Source: Massilia sp. KIM (GTDB lineage Bacteria > Pseudomonadota > Gammaproteobacteria > Burkholderiales > Burkholderiaceae_D). From it: a DNA stretch of 64,000 nt. A program made the position numbers and the translations under genes. Location: assembly GCF_002007115.1 (NCBI RefSeq), contig NZ_MVAD01000001.1, forward strand, positions 62,001-126,000, read 5' to 3'. The notes beneath the pieces are model-generated. The model made no database searches and was not told where the DNA came from. It was given only the letters and a program-made list of their open reading frames with translations. Shown one piece after another: positions 8,078 through 15,609 of this stretch (its first letter is position 1; every line of letters starts with the position of its first letter).

Positions 8078-8458
8078 TCACTTCTCCTTGTTGAGAAGTT
8101 CCTGGATCTCGGCCCGCTCCTTCTTGCTGACGTGGCCGCGCAGGGCCGCCAGCACCAGTTCCTTGCCGGAACCGGCGAAGGCCTTGTGGATGAGTTCCTT
8201 GAGCAGGCCGGTCTGCAGGCTGTCCTGCGGCTGGGCCGGCGCATACACATGGGCGCGCGCGCTTTCGTCGCGCGTCAGCAGGCCCTTGGCATGCATCACC
8301 TGCAACTGGCGCAGCACGTTGGCATAGCCCATGTCCGGGCGCGTCTCGACCGCGGCCTCGTGGACCTGGCGCGCGGTGGCCGGCCCGAGCTGCCACAGCA
8401 GGCGCAGCATCTCGAGCTCGGCGGGGGTCGGCTTGGGTTGAGAGAGGGTGGTGCTCAT
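8078..8458 (-). CDS. BlaI/MecI/CopY family transcriptional repressor
   Basis: The 126-residue protein has the family winged helix (PTPAELEMLRLLWQLGPATA, then YANVLRQLQVMHAKGLLTRD) and a C-terminal dimerisation region (KELIHKAFAGSGKELVLAAL, ERAEIQELL). Family members repress by binding dyads and are normally released by proteolysis by a linked BlaR1/M56 peptidase or by copper. No such partner is present nearby; instead the gene is followed by a Cys-rich oxidoreductase-like protein. A perfect dyad abuts its start codon, suggesting autoregulation. Confidence 0.88.
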   Translation of the reverse strand: MSTTLSQPKPTPAELEMLRLLWQLGPATARQVHEAAVETRPDMGYANVLRQLQVMHAKGLLTRDESARAHVYAPAQPQDSLQTGLLKELIHKAFAGSGKELVLAALRGHVSKKERAEIQELLNKEK

Positions 8459-8484
8459 GGATCTAGATTAAATGATCTAGATCC
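8459..8484. promoter_or_regulatory. Candidate operator: perfect 10-bp inverted repeat before the BlaI-type gene
   Basis: GGATCTAGAT and ATCTAGATCC form a perfect 10+10 bp dyad with a 6 bp AT-rich spacer. It directly abuts the ATG of the repressor gene (start at 8458). Read on the minus strand the centre contains CATTTAAT, which could overlap a -10 element, so binding would block transcription. The sequence differs from the TACA/TGTA dyads of classical BlaI. Confidence 0.6.
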
Positions 8485-8493
8485 CGAAGTCCA

Positions 8494-8934
8494 TCAGCGG
8501 CTGCGGTGGTAGGCCTGCAGGCGGAACTGCATGCGGCCGGTCTTGCGCTCGCAGACGCCGCTGATGGTCTCGTTCTGCGAGAGCTTCCAGCCCAGCCTAC
8601 TTCCGGCGGCCTTGTCGGCGCAGGCGGCATGGACGACCTCGGGCACCTCGGGCAGTTCCACCGCCGGCGGCGTGGGCGGTGCCGGCGGGGCCGGGATCGC
8701 GGGCAGGCTGGGCAGGGCCGGCAGGGCGGGAGCGGTGGCCACGGCCTGGTGCGGCAGCGCAGGCGGCGCAGGCGGGGCGGGTGGGGCTGGCGGGGCGGGC
8801 GGCGCCGGGGGCTTGGGGCATTCGTTCTTCGCCGCGTCGCAATCGATCCAGACGCGCACCGTCTCGGAACCGGTCTGGGCGACGGCAACGCCGCCGAGCA
8901 GGGTGAAGGCGATCAGGGCCAGGGTCTTCTTCAT
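8494..8934 (-). CDS. Proline-rich secreted protein
   Basis: The protein has 146 residues. A Sec signal peptide (MKKTLALIAFTLLGGVAVAQ) is followed by a short N-terminal part with Cys32 and Cys39, a poly-proline region at residues 41-92 dominated by PAP-type repeats, and a C-terminal domain (RLGWKLSQNETISGVCERK) with Cys105 and Cys128. GGAG precedes ATG 8934. It lies downstream of a sensor kinase that carries the same kind of proline-rich tract in its periplasmic domain. No family was recognised; a periplasmic accessory or output of the two-component system is an inference. Confidence 0.65.
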   Translation of the reverse strand: MKKTLALIAFTLLGGVAVAQTGSETVRVWIDCDAAKNECPKPPAPPAPPAPPAPPAPPALPHQAVATAPALPALPSLPAIPAPPAPPTPPAVELPEVPEVVHAACADKAAGSRLGWKLSQNETISGVCERKTGRMQFRLQAYHRSR

Positions 8935-9018
8935 GCTGTTCTCCATGTGTTGGCGGCCCGCCTCGTGTTGCGGACCATGAGCGCATGGTGCGCGCCAAAT
9001 GTGGAGAAAAAATGGATC

Positions 9019-9678
9019 CTAACAATCGCAGCGGTAACCCAGCCCGTAGATCGAGCGGATCGCCTCCAGGCCCGGGGCCGCAGCCTCGATCTTGCGCCTC
9101 AGGTTCTTGATGTGGCTGTCGATGGCGCGGTCGGTCGCCTCCAGGTTGTCGGCGCGCGCGGCGTCGAGCAGCTGGGCGCGCGTCAGCACCTGGCCGGGGC
9201 GGCGCGCCAGCGCGGCCAGGATCGCGTACTCGCTGGGCGTCAGGTCGAGCGCCTTGCCATGCACCCGGATGCGGCGCGCGTGCTCGTCGACGGCCAGCGA
9301 AGGGGCGGGCGCCGCCACTCCTGTGCGGCGCAGGATGGCCTTGACCCTCGCCATCAGTTCGCGCGGGCTGAAGGGCTTGCACAGGTAGTCGTCGGCCCCG
9401 CTCTCCAGGCCCAGCAAACGGTCGATCTCTTCCACGCGCGCGGTCACCATCACGATCGGCAGGTCGGAAAATTCGCGCACGGCGCGGCACAAGGCCAAGC
9501 CATCCAGGCCGGGCAGCATCAGGTCGAGCACGAGCAGGGCCGGCGGCGCGCGGCGGATCGCCTCCAGCGCCTGGGCGCCGTCGCCGACCACTTCGGCCTT
9601 GTAGCCGGCCGCGCGCGCATAGTCGGCGACCAGGGCCGCGAGTTCGGGTTCATCCTCGACGATCATCAAGCGCGTCAT
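9019..9678 (-). CDS. OmpR-family response regulator (BaeR-like)
   Basis: The 219-residue protein has a receiver domain with phosphoacceptor Asp52 (LLVLDLMLPGLDG), Thr79 (MVTA) and Lys101 (CKPFSPREL), followed by a winged-helix DNA-binding domain (LTPSEYAILAALARRPG, IDSHIKNLRRKIE, IRSIYGLGYR). Its ATG overlaps the kinase stop codon as ATGA, showing translational coupling. The nearest well-known pair by architecture is BaeSR (envelope stress), but the target cannot be read from the sequence. Confidence 0.92.
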   Translation of the reverse strand: MTRLMIVEDEPELAALVADYARAAGYKAEVVGDGAQALEAIRRAPPALLVLDLMLPGLDGLALCRAVREFSDLPIVMVTARVEEIDRLLGLESGADDYLCKPFSPRELMARVKAILRRTGVAAPAPSLAVDEHARRIRVHGKALDLTPSEYAILAALARRPGQVLTRAQLLDAARADNLEATDRAIDSHIKNLRRKIEAAAPGLEAIRSIYGLGYRCDC

Positions 9679-11201
9679 GCGAGCTCCATTGCGATCGTCA
9701 CGCGCAGGCCACCCAGCGGAGAAGGCGCGAAGGACAGCTGCGCGCCCTGGGCTTCGAGCAGGCGGCGGCACAGCGCGAGGCCCAGGCCGGCCCCGCCGTG
9801 GGCGCGGCTGCGCGAGGCATCGACGCGGTAGAAGCGTTCGCCGAGCCGGGCCAGGGCCGGTTCCGGCACGCCGGGCGCGCTGTCGTCCAGCACCAGGGCC
9901 AGGCGTGCGCCCTCGAGCCGGGCGTGCAAGCCGACCCGTCCGCCTGCGGCGGTGTAGCGCAGGGCATTCTCGAACAGGTTGCCGAGCACCTGGCGCATGC
10001 GGTCGGGATCGGCCAGCACGTTGGCGCGCGACGGCGGCGGCGCGATCTCCAGCGTGAGCCCGGCCGCATCGAAGCGGCCCGCGAACTGGCGCGCTTCGTC
10101 GACCGCCAGCTGCCACAGGTCGATGCGCTCGCGCCGGCAGGCCAGTTCGCCAAGGTCGGCGCGCGCCAGGGCGTAGAGCTCGTCGATCAGCTTGTTCAGC
10201 GCCAGCACCTGGCGCAGCATCGCGTCCACGGTCTCCGGCGTGGCTTGGCGCACGCCGTCCTGCAGCGCTTCGAGCTGGGCGCGCAGCACCGCCAGCGGCG
10301 TGCGCAGTTCGTGCGAGGTGTCGGCCACCCATTCGCGGCGCGCATTCTCGGCCTGGGCCAGGCGCTCGGCCAGGGCGTTGAAGTGGCGTGCCAGTTCGCC
10401 CAGCTCGTCGCTGCGGTCCTGCGGCAGACGCACGGCGTAGTCGCCCGCGGCGAGCGCGCCGGCGCCGCGCGCAAGACGGTCGATCGGGCGCCGGAAGTGG
10501 CGCGCCAGCAGGCTGGCGGCGAGGGCGCTGAGCACCACGGCGGCGGCGCCGATCAGCCACAGGCTGGCGCGCAGTTCGGCCAGGAAGGCATAGGCCAGGG
10601 CGTCGCTCGGCTGGTGGCTGCGCGCGACGGCGAGATAGCCCACGGTGCGCGCGCCGACCTCGATCGGGCGCCGGGCCAGCGGCAGCGGGCCGGGCTCGCG
10701 CCCCGCCAGGTAGCGACCCTCGGCGTCGAGCAGGGTGATGCGCTCGTGCAGGTCCTGCACCACGCCCTGCGCGTCGGCCGGCGGCGCTTGCGGCGGCGCG
10801 AGCGGCGGCAGCGGCATCGCGGGTGGGGCGGGTGGGGCGGGCGGCGCGGGTGGCTGCGGCGGGGCCGGGGGCGCGGGAGCGGGAATGCGCGGCGTCGTCG
10901 GCGCAGGGATGGGCGCGACGGCTTCGCCGCGCGCGCGCATGTCCTGCAGCCGGGCCAGTTCATTGGCCAGCCAGGTCCTGCGCGCCGGGCCATCCGGCAC
11001 GACGCTCCAGTTGCCGCGACGCTCGTAGGCGCGGGTGAGTTCGGCGCTGAGATCGCCCAGGCGGTCCAGTTCGATCGCCACCGCGTAGTCGCCGAAGCTG
11101 CCCAGCACCTTTTGCCGCAGCACCAGGACGCCGCTCGCCGCCACCAGCAGGATGGCCAGCAGGACCGAGGCGAACAGGCGGAATCCGATGGAGATCTTCA
11201 C
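9675..11201 (-). CDS. Sensor histidine kinase with proline-rich periplasmic insert (BaeS-like)
   Basis: The protein has 508 residues with a GTG start. TM1 is at about residues 8-28, a periplasmic region at 29-211, TM2 at about 212-233, then HAMP, the H-box with His297 (WVADTSHELRTPLAVL), and the ATPase domain with N-box LGNLFENALRY and G-box GGAGLGLALCRR. The periplasmic domain contains an unusual proline/alanine tract at about 97-141 (PPAPPQPPAPPAPP and more). It is coupled to the response regulator downstream. The tract is absent from ordinary BaeS proteins and resembles the one in the secreted protein at 8494-8934. Confidence 0.92.
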   Translation of the reverse strand: MKISIGFRLFASVLLAILLVAASGVLVLRQKVLGSFGDYAVAIELDRLGDLSAELTRAYERRGNWSVVPDGPARRTWLANELARLQDMRARGEAVAPIPAPTTPRIPAPAPPAPPQPPAPPAPPAPPAMPLPPLAPPQAPPADAQGVVQDLHERITLLDAEGRYLAGREPGPLPLARRPIEVGARTVGYLAVARSHQPSDALAYAFLAELRASLWLIGAAAVVLSALAASLLARHFRRPIDRLARGAGALAAGDYAVRLPQDRSDELGELARHFNALAERLAQAENARREWVADTSHELRTPLAVLRAQLEALQDGVRQATPETVDAMLRQVLALNKLIDELYALARADLGELACRRERIDLWQLAVDEARQFAGRFDAAGLTLEIAPPPSRANVLADPDRMRQVLGNLFENALRYTAAGGRVGLHARLEGARLALVLDDSAPGVPEPALARLGERFYRVDASRSRAHGGAGLGLALCRRLLEAQGAQLSFAPSPLGGLRVTIAMELA

Positions 11202-11268
11202 TTTGCCAGGAGTAAATATCGATGCTTAATTGTAGTACAGTTAGTCTCCCATGGTGCAATTCTGATAA

Positions 11269-11297
11269 TTGACATCCTAAAAACCACGTGCATATGC
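11269..11297 (+). promoter_or_regulatory. Candidate promoter for the KGG-domain gene
   Basis: A perfect TTGACA at 11269-11274 is followed after 17 bp by ATATGC (or after 18 bp by TATGCG), a weak -10. It lies in a 274 bp region between the divergent kinase and KGG genes, which is otherwise AT-rich and without a clear gene. Confidence 0.4.
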
Positions 11298-11475
11298 GAG
11301 ATTTTGAACTGTCCGGTTACTTTGGGGCTGCCGGACAAGCCGGGGTGGCCAGTGGGGAGTAGTCCTACAGGACTGTGGTCCATTTTTGGTGTTCAGGCTG
11401 GCTTTCGATGATTAGCATAGACCTCGAGTTCAGTCGATGACGACTGATTTCTTCAACGAAGATAAGGAGGCAATC

Positions 11476-11814
11476 ATGGCTTCGAACAACCAAGGCGGCA
11501 ACAACGGCAACAAGCAGAGCGACACCAGCAACCGCGGTTTCGCTTCGATGGATCCGCAGAAGCAGCGCGAGATCGCCAGCGAAGGCGGCCGCGCGGCGCA
11601 CGCTTCGGGCAATGCGCATGAGTTCACTTCGGAAGAAGCACGCCGTGCTGGCTCGATGAGCCACAAGAACGACGGCAACCAGCAGAGTGGCAACCAGGGT
11701 GGTGGCGGCAACCAGCAGAGCGGCAACCAGGGCAGCAGCGGCCAACGCGGCGGCTCGTCCGAGCAGCACGCGCAAGCGGGCCGTCAAAGCCACAAGAACG
11801 ACGACAAGCGCTAA
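11476..11814 (+). CDS. KGG-domain (Con-10/YciG-like) stress protein
   Basis: The 112-residue protein is very hydrophilic, rich in Gly, Asn, Gln and Ser. It contains the characteristic GFASMDPQKQREIASEGG and a second related AHEFTSEEARRAGSMS, followed by Gly/Gln-rich spacers and a third short copy HAQAGRQSHKND. Proteins of this type are induced by stress or in stationary phase and are thought to be intrinsically disordered. AAGGAGG at 11464-11470 fixes the start at 11476 and excludes the upstream in-frame ATG at 11437. Confidence 0.85.
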   Translation: MASNNQGGNNGNKQSDTSNRGFASMDPQKQREIASEGGRAAHASGNAHEFTSEEARRAGSMSHKNDGNQQSGNQGGGGNQQSGNQGSSGQRGGSSEQHAQAGRQSHKNDDKR

Positions 11815-11833
11815 GCGCGCCTGAAGTCGACAG

Positions 11834-11856
11834 CCGCCGGCCCCGCCGGCGGTTTT
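11834..11856. terminator. Terminator between convergent genes
   Basis: CCGCCGGC and GCCGGCGG form a perfect 8 bp stem with a 3-base loop, followed by TTTT on the plus strand and further T runs. It lies between the KGG gene and the convergent flavoprotein gene. Confidence 0.7.
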
Positions 11857-11872
11857 CGCGTTTTCTCCAGCT

Positions 11873-13213
11873 TCAGTAGACGTCGCGCCGGTAGCGGCCT
11901 TCGCTCACCAGCCTGTCGACCAGTTCCTCGCCGAGGATCTCGACCAGCGCGTCGTGCACGCCGCCGGCCATTCCCTGCAGGCTGCCGCACACGTAGATCG
12001 CCGCGTCGTCCGCGACCCAGGCGCGCAGCACGTCGGCGTGCTCGCGCAGCAGGTGCTGCACGTAGCGCGGCCTGTCGCCGTCGCGCGAGAAGGCGAGGTC
12101 CAGGCGCGTGAGCGCACCCGCGGCCAGCCACTCTTGCAGTTCGTCGCGGCACAGGCTGTCGTGGGCCGCGTTGCGTTCGCCGAACAGCAGCCAGTGGTCG
12201 CGCACGCCGTTGTCGATGCGTTCCTTGAGCAGGGCGCGCAGGCCGGCCAGGCCGCTGCCGTTGCCGATCGCGATCAGGGGCCGGCGGGCATTGGTCCCGA
12301 GGCGGAAGCGTTCGTGCGCGCGCAGGCGCAGGCGCACCACGTCCTGGCCGCCCGCGTCTTCGCACAGCCAGCCCGAGGCCGCGCCAGGCGTGCCGTCCTC
12401 GCGCCGCTGCAGGCGCACCATCAGTTCCAGCCGGCCTTCGGCGGGCACCGAGGCCACCGAGTATTCGCGCGGATGCGCGGGGTCGCGCGGCGCGCTCACC
12501 TGCGCCAGGTCGCCGGCGCGCCAGTCCGGCAACGGGCCGTCCAGCGGGACCAGGGCCAGGCGGTAGAGCGGGCCACCGGCGCTGCCCGGGTTCATCAGGG
12601 TGCGCGCCGCGATGCGCCACTCGCCGTAGGCCGGGGCTTCCCAGTCGGGCGCATCCATGGTGCCGGCCAGGCGGCCGAGCTGGTGCTGCCATTCGCCCAG
12701 CGCGGCCGGGGCGCCGCGGTCGACGTCGATGCGCTCGAACAGGGGCGTGGCGCCGCGCGCCGCCAGCCAGCGGTCGAGCTGGCGGCCGAAGCCGCAGTAA
12801 TTGGCGTAACTGCTGTCGCCCAGGGCCAGCACCGCGTAGTGCAGGTGCGAGAGATCGGGAGCGGCGGCCATCGCTTCGCTGGCGAAGCGCGCGCCTGGGT
12901 CGGGGGCGTCGCCCTCGCCATAGGTGCTGGCGATGAACAGGACGCGGCTGGCGCCGCGCAAGGTGTCGAGGTCGAGCCTGGACATGCACACCGCGCGCGC
13001 CTTCAGCCCGCCGGTGACCAGGGTGTCCACGCTGCGCTGGGCCAGCCAGTCGGCGCTGCCGGTCTGGCTCGCGTGCACCACCAGCCAGTCGGCCGGACCC
13101 GTCGCGGCGCTGGCGCGCGCCATGCGGCCGCGCCAGATCGCCAGGCACATCATGAGATAGACGCCGGACAGCGCCAGCGCGCCGCCCCAGCGGACAGGGT
13201 CGATGGTGATCAT
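11873..13213 (-). CDS. Membrane-anchored flavodoxin/ferredoxin-NADP reductase-like protein (sulfite reductase alpha type)
   Basis: The protein has 446 residues. One N-terminal membrane helix (GGALALSGVYLMMCLAIW) is followed by a flavodoxin-like FMN domain (WLVVHASQTGSADWLAQRS, FIASTYGEGDAP, VLALGDSSYANYCGFG), an FAD domain with REYSVASVP, and an NAD(P)H domain (LIAIGNGSGLAGLRALL, IYVCGSLQGMAGGV) ending in RRDVY. It should move electrons from NADPH through FAD and FMN at the inner face of the membrane. It is the last gene of the Fur-box operon and overlaps the apbE stop by 4 bp, so it likely feeds electrons to the PepSY/DUF2271 partners. Confidence 0.88.
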   Translation of the reverse strand: MITIDPVRWGGALALSGVYLMMCLAIWRGRMARASAATGPADWLVVHASQTGSADWLAQRSVDTLVTGGLKARAVCMSRLDLDTLRGASRVLFIASTYGEGDAPDPGARFASEAMAAAPDLSHLHYAVLALGDSSYANYCGFGRQLDRWLAARGATPLFERIDVDRGAPAALGEWQHQLGRLAGTMDAPDWEAPAYGEWRIAARTLMNPGSAGGPLYRLALVPLDGPLPDWRAGDLAQVSAPRDPAHPREYSVASVPAEGRLELMVRLQRREDGTPGAASGWLCEDAGGQDVVRLRLRAHERFRLGTNARRPLIAIGNGSGLAGLRALLKERIDNGVRDHWLLFGERNAAHDSLCRDELQEWLAAGALTRLDLAFSRDGDRPRYVQHLLREHADVLRAWVADDAAIYVCGSLQGMAGGVHDALVEILGEELVDRLVSEGRYRRDVY

Positions 13214-14235
13214 TGGAGCAGGGTGCGCCAGGCGGCGCTGGTGGTTTCGAGCAGCGCGCCCGGACCGCGCACCAGGAAGCGGGCGGCGATGCCGCGCGCG
13301 TCGGCGTAGGCCAGCCCGGCCTCGGGGCCGAGCACGGTGAGCGCCGTGGACAGGGCGTCGGCCGCCATGCAGCTCGTGGCCAGCACGCTCACCGAGGCGA
13401 GCTGGTTGGCGACCGGATAGCCGCTGCGCGGGTCGAGCGTGTGCGAGGCGCGCCGCGGTCCGTGGTCGCCGCGGGCATGCGTGAAGTAGCGCCGGTAGTC
13501 GCCCGAGGTGGCGACCGCCAGGCCGTGCAGGGCGACCACCGGCGTGGACGTGCCGGCGCCGGCATCGGGCACGCCTTCGATCTCGACCCACCAGGGTTCG
13601 CCATCCGGCTTGACCCCGGCGCCGCGCAGTTCGCCGCCGATCTCGGCCACGTAGTGGTGCACGCCGTGGCGCTCGAGGCAGCGCGCCAGGCAGTCGACCG
13701 CATAGCCCTTCGCGACCGAGGAAAAGTCGAGGACCGCGCCGCCCGGCTGCAGCAGGCGCCGGCTAGAGCGGTCCAGCACCGGGCGCCGCGCCGCGCGCGT
13801 GCGCACCAGCGCGGCAATGGCCTCGTCGGCCGGCGCATAGAAGCCGGCCTGGTCGTAGCGCCGGGTGGGGCCGAAGCCCCACAGCTCGACCAGGGCGCCG
13901 GCCGCCGGGTCATAGGCCCAGCCGCTGTCCTCGGCCACCCGCAGCGCATACTCGGCCACGTCGAAGAACTGCGGCGGCAGCGCATGCCAGCTGCCGGCCT
14001 CGGCGCGGTTGTAGCGGGACAGCAGCGAATCCGCTTCCCAGTGGCTCATCTGGGCCACGATCTCGTCCAGCTCGCATTGCAGGGCGCGCGCGAGGAGCTG
14101 GCCGTCGACCGCCGGCGGCAGCATCATGCGCACCGACCAGTCGGTGCCCATGCTGGCGCCGGCCGCGCGCCGCAGCTGGCTGCCGGCGGGCGGCAGGGCC
14201 AGGTCGATGTCGAGCGGGACGAGGACGGCGCGCAT
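13210..14235 (-). CDS. apbE: FAD:protein FMN transferase (ApbE family)
   Basis: The 341-residue enzyme attaches FMN covalently to a Thr or Ser in target proteins. Family motifs are present: MGTDWSV, DFSSVAKGYAVD, EIGGELRGAG, ATSGDYRRYF, HTLDPRSGYPV and CMAADALSTALTVLG. The presumed target is the DUF2271 protein at 15076-15588, which carries the acceptor motif. Unlike most ApbE proteins no signal peptide or lipobox is visible at the N-terminus (MRAVLVPLDIDLALPPAG), so the compartment is uncertain. It overlaps the preceding DUF4198 stop by 1 bp and the following start by 4 bp. Confidence 0.9.
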   Translation of the reverse strand: MRAVLVPLDIDLALPPAGSQLRRAAGASMGTDWSVRMMLPPAVDGQLLARALQCELDEIVAQMSHWEADSLLSRYNRAEAGSWHALPPQFFDVAEYALRVAEDSGWAYDPAAGALVELWGFGPTRRYDQAGFYAPADEAIAALVRTRAARRPVLDRSSRRLLQPGGAVLDFSSVAKGYAVDCLARCLERHGVHHYVAEIGGELRGAGVKPDGEPWWVEIEGVPDAGAGTSTPVVALHGLAVATSGDYRRYFTHARGDHGPRRASHTLDPRSGYPVANQLASVSVLATSCMAADALSTALTVLGPEAGLAYADARGIAARFLVRGPGALLETTSAAWRTLLQ

Positions 14236-15059
14236 TACTGGGGCAGGACTTCCAGCGTGGCCGAGTAGCTGTAGCGGCGGGTGTCGCCGGCGGCCTCCGA
14301 AGGGCCCTTGCCTTGTTCGACCGGGTACTTGGCGGTCAGCCAGTACATGTTCGGCGCCGGCAGGGTGAAGCTGGCCTCGCCCTTGGCGTCGGTGGAAAAG
14401 CGCAGCTCGCCCAGGGTGCCGCGGTACTTGACCCCGCCCGGCACCAGGCTGAACGGGAAGTTGGCGAGCGGCTGGCCGTTCAGCACGAAGCGAAAGCGCG
14501 CGGTCTCGCCGGCGTGCAGTTCGTTGGGGTGGGTAACCGGCACCAGCTCCAGGCCCTGGCCGGTCGGCTTGAGCGCGCCTTCCGAGGTCTTGTTGGCCGA
14601 GACAAAGGTCTCCAGGCGGGTCGCGGTGATGGTGGTCTTGAGCTCCTGCGCGCCTTGCGGGATCTCTTTCGCCAGGTTGGCTTCGACCGTGCGGAAGCGC
14701 TTGACTTCGCCATTCAGCTTGTAGCTGCCGAAGACGTTGTTGTTCACCAGGGCCAGGCGGTAGGTGCCGTCCTTGGGCATGCGCAGGTCGAGGGTGGAGC
14801 GCAGCTTGCCCAGCACCGCCCCCTGGGCCGGGGCGCTGGCGCCGTCCGGGTCGGTGACCAGGAGGCCGTCCAGGCGCAGCGGGACGTGGTCGAAGTCGAA
14901 CAGGCCTTCCGAGATGGCGCCGTCGATGGTGACCCAGGCTTCCGGCTTCTCGACCAGGGTGGCGCTGGGCAGGATCCAGCCGCGGTGGGCGGCGGCGGAC
15001 AGCGAGAGGCCGGCCAGCGACAGGGCCAGGACGGTGTGCTTGAGGATGCGGATGGACAT
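14235..15059 (-). CDS. DUF4198 domain protein, exported
   Basis: The 274-residue protein has a signal peptide (ALSLAGLSLSAAAHRGW, with cleavage before HRGW) and the typical DUF4198 start HRGWILPSATLVEKPEAWVT, which places a histidine at the mature N-terminus. Family members are periplasmic and are associated with metal uptake loci; copper or nickel binding through the N-terminal His has been suggested for relatives. The C-terminal half is beta-rich (FRFVLNGQPLANFPFSLVPG, RYSYSATLEVLPQ). It is the third gene of the operon downstream of the Fur box. Confidence 0.85.
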   Translation of the reverse strand: MSIRILKHTVLALSLAGLSLSAAAHRGWILPSATLVEKPEAWVTIDGAISEGLFDFDHVPLRLDGLLVTDPDGASAPAQGAVLGKLRSTLDLRMPKDGTYRLALVNNNVFGSYKLNGEVKRFRTVEANLAKEIPQGAQELKTTITATRLETFVSANKTSEGALKPTGQGLELVPVTHPNELHAGETARFRFVLNGQPLANFPFSLVPGGVKYRGTLGELRFSTDAKGEASFTLPAPNMYWLTAKYPVEQGKGPSEAAGDTRRYSYSATLEVLPQ

Positions 15060-15075
15060 CGTGGTCTCCTTGGAA

Positions 15076-15588
15076 TTATTGGATCTGGAGCGACACCGCG
15101 CCCAGTTCTTCCTTGCCGGCGGCGTTGGCGGCAAGCTTGCCCTTGGCCGGCAGGGTAAAGGGAACCTTCACCAGCTCGCGCCCGCCCGCTTCGCGCGCCG
15201 CCTCGACCACCAGCCGGTATTCGCCGGCCGGCAGCTTGTCGATGCCGTTCAGGGCCGGGCCGAAGCTCAGGGTGTGGGTGCCGGCGGCGCGGGTGGCGCC
15301 GCTCACGCCGTCGATCGGCAGGCTGGCGTCGCGGCCGGCCTTGCGCCACCAGGTGCGCAGGTCCTTGACCCACTTCTCGCCGGCCTTGTCCTTCTTCTTG
15401 ATGTCGTACAGGACGGACAGGGTCGAAGCAACCGACTGGTCGGCGCGCTCGATCCACATCGCCACATAGGGCTTGTGGTATTCGGCCACGTTCAGCTGCG
15501 GCAGTTCGAACTTCACGGACAGGTCGGCGGCCATGGCCCAGCTGGAAGCGAGCGGCAGGGTCAGGGCGAGCGAGTGGGACAGTTTCAT
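15076..15588 (-). CDS. DUF2271 protein with flavinylation motif, exported
   Basis: The protein has 170 residues with a Sec signal peptide (MKLSHSLALTLPLASSWAMA). The mature part has the DUF2271 pattern KPYVAMWIERADQSVASTL. At residues 93-99 is DGVSGAT, which matches the acceptor motif of ApbE-modified proteins such as NqrC and RnfG (DgxSGAT), so Thr99 is the likely site of covalent FMN. It would act as a periplasmic flavoprotein electron carrier between the PepSY membrane protein and an external acceptor. ApbE is encoded two genes downstream. Confidence 0.88.
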   Translation of the reverse strand: MKLSHSLALTLPLASSWAMAADLSVKFELPQLNVAEYHKPYVAMWIERADQSVASTLSVLYDIKKKDKAGEKWVKDLRTWWRKAGRDASLPIDGVSGATRAAGTHTLSFGPALNGIDKLPAGEYRLVVEAAREAGGRELVKVPFTLPAKGKLAANAAGKEELGAVSLQIQ

Positions 15589-15609
15589 GGGCGGTCTCGG
15601 TGGATGGAA

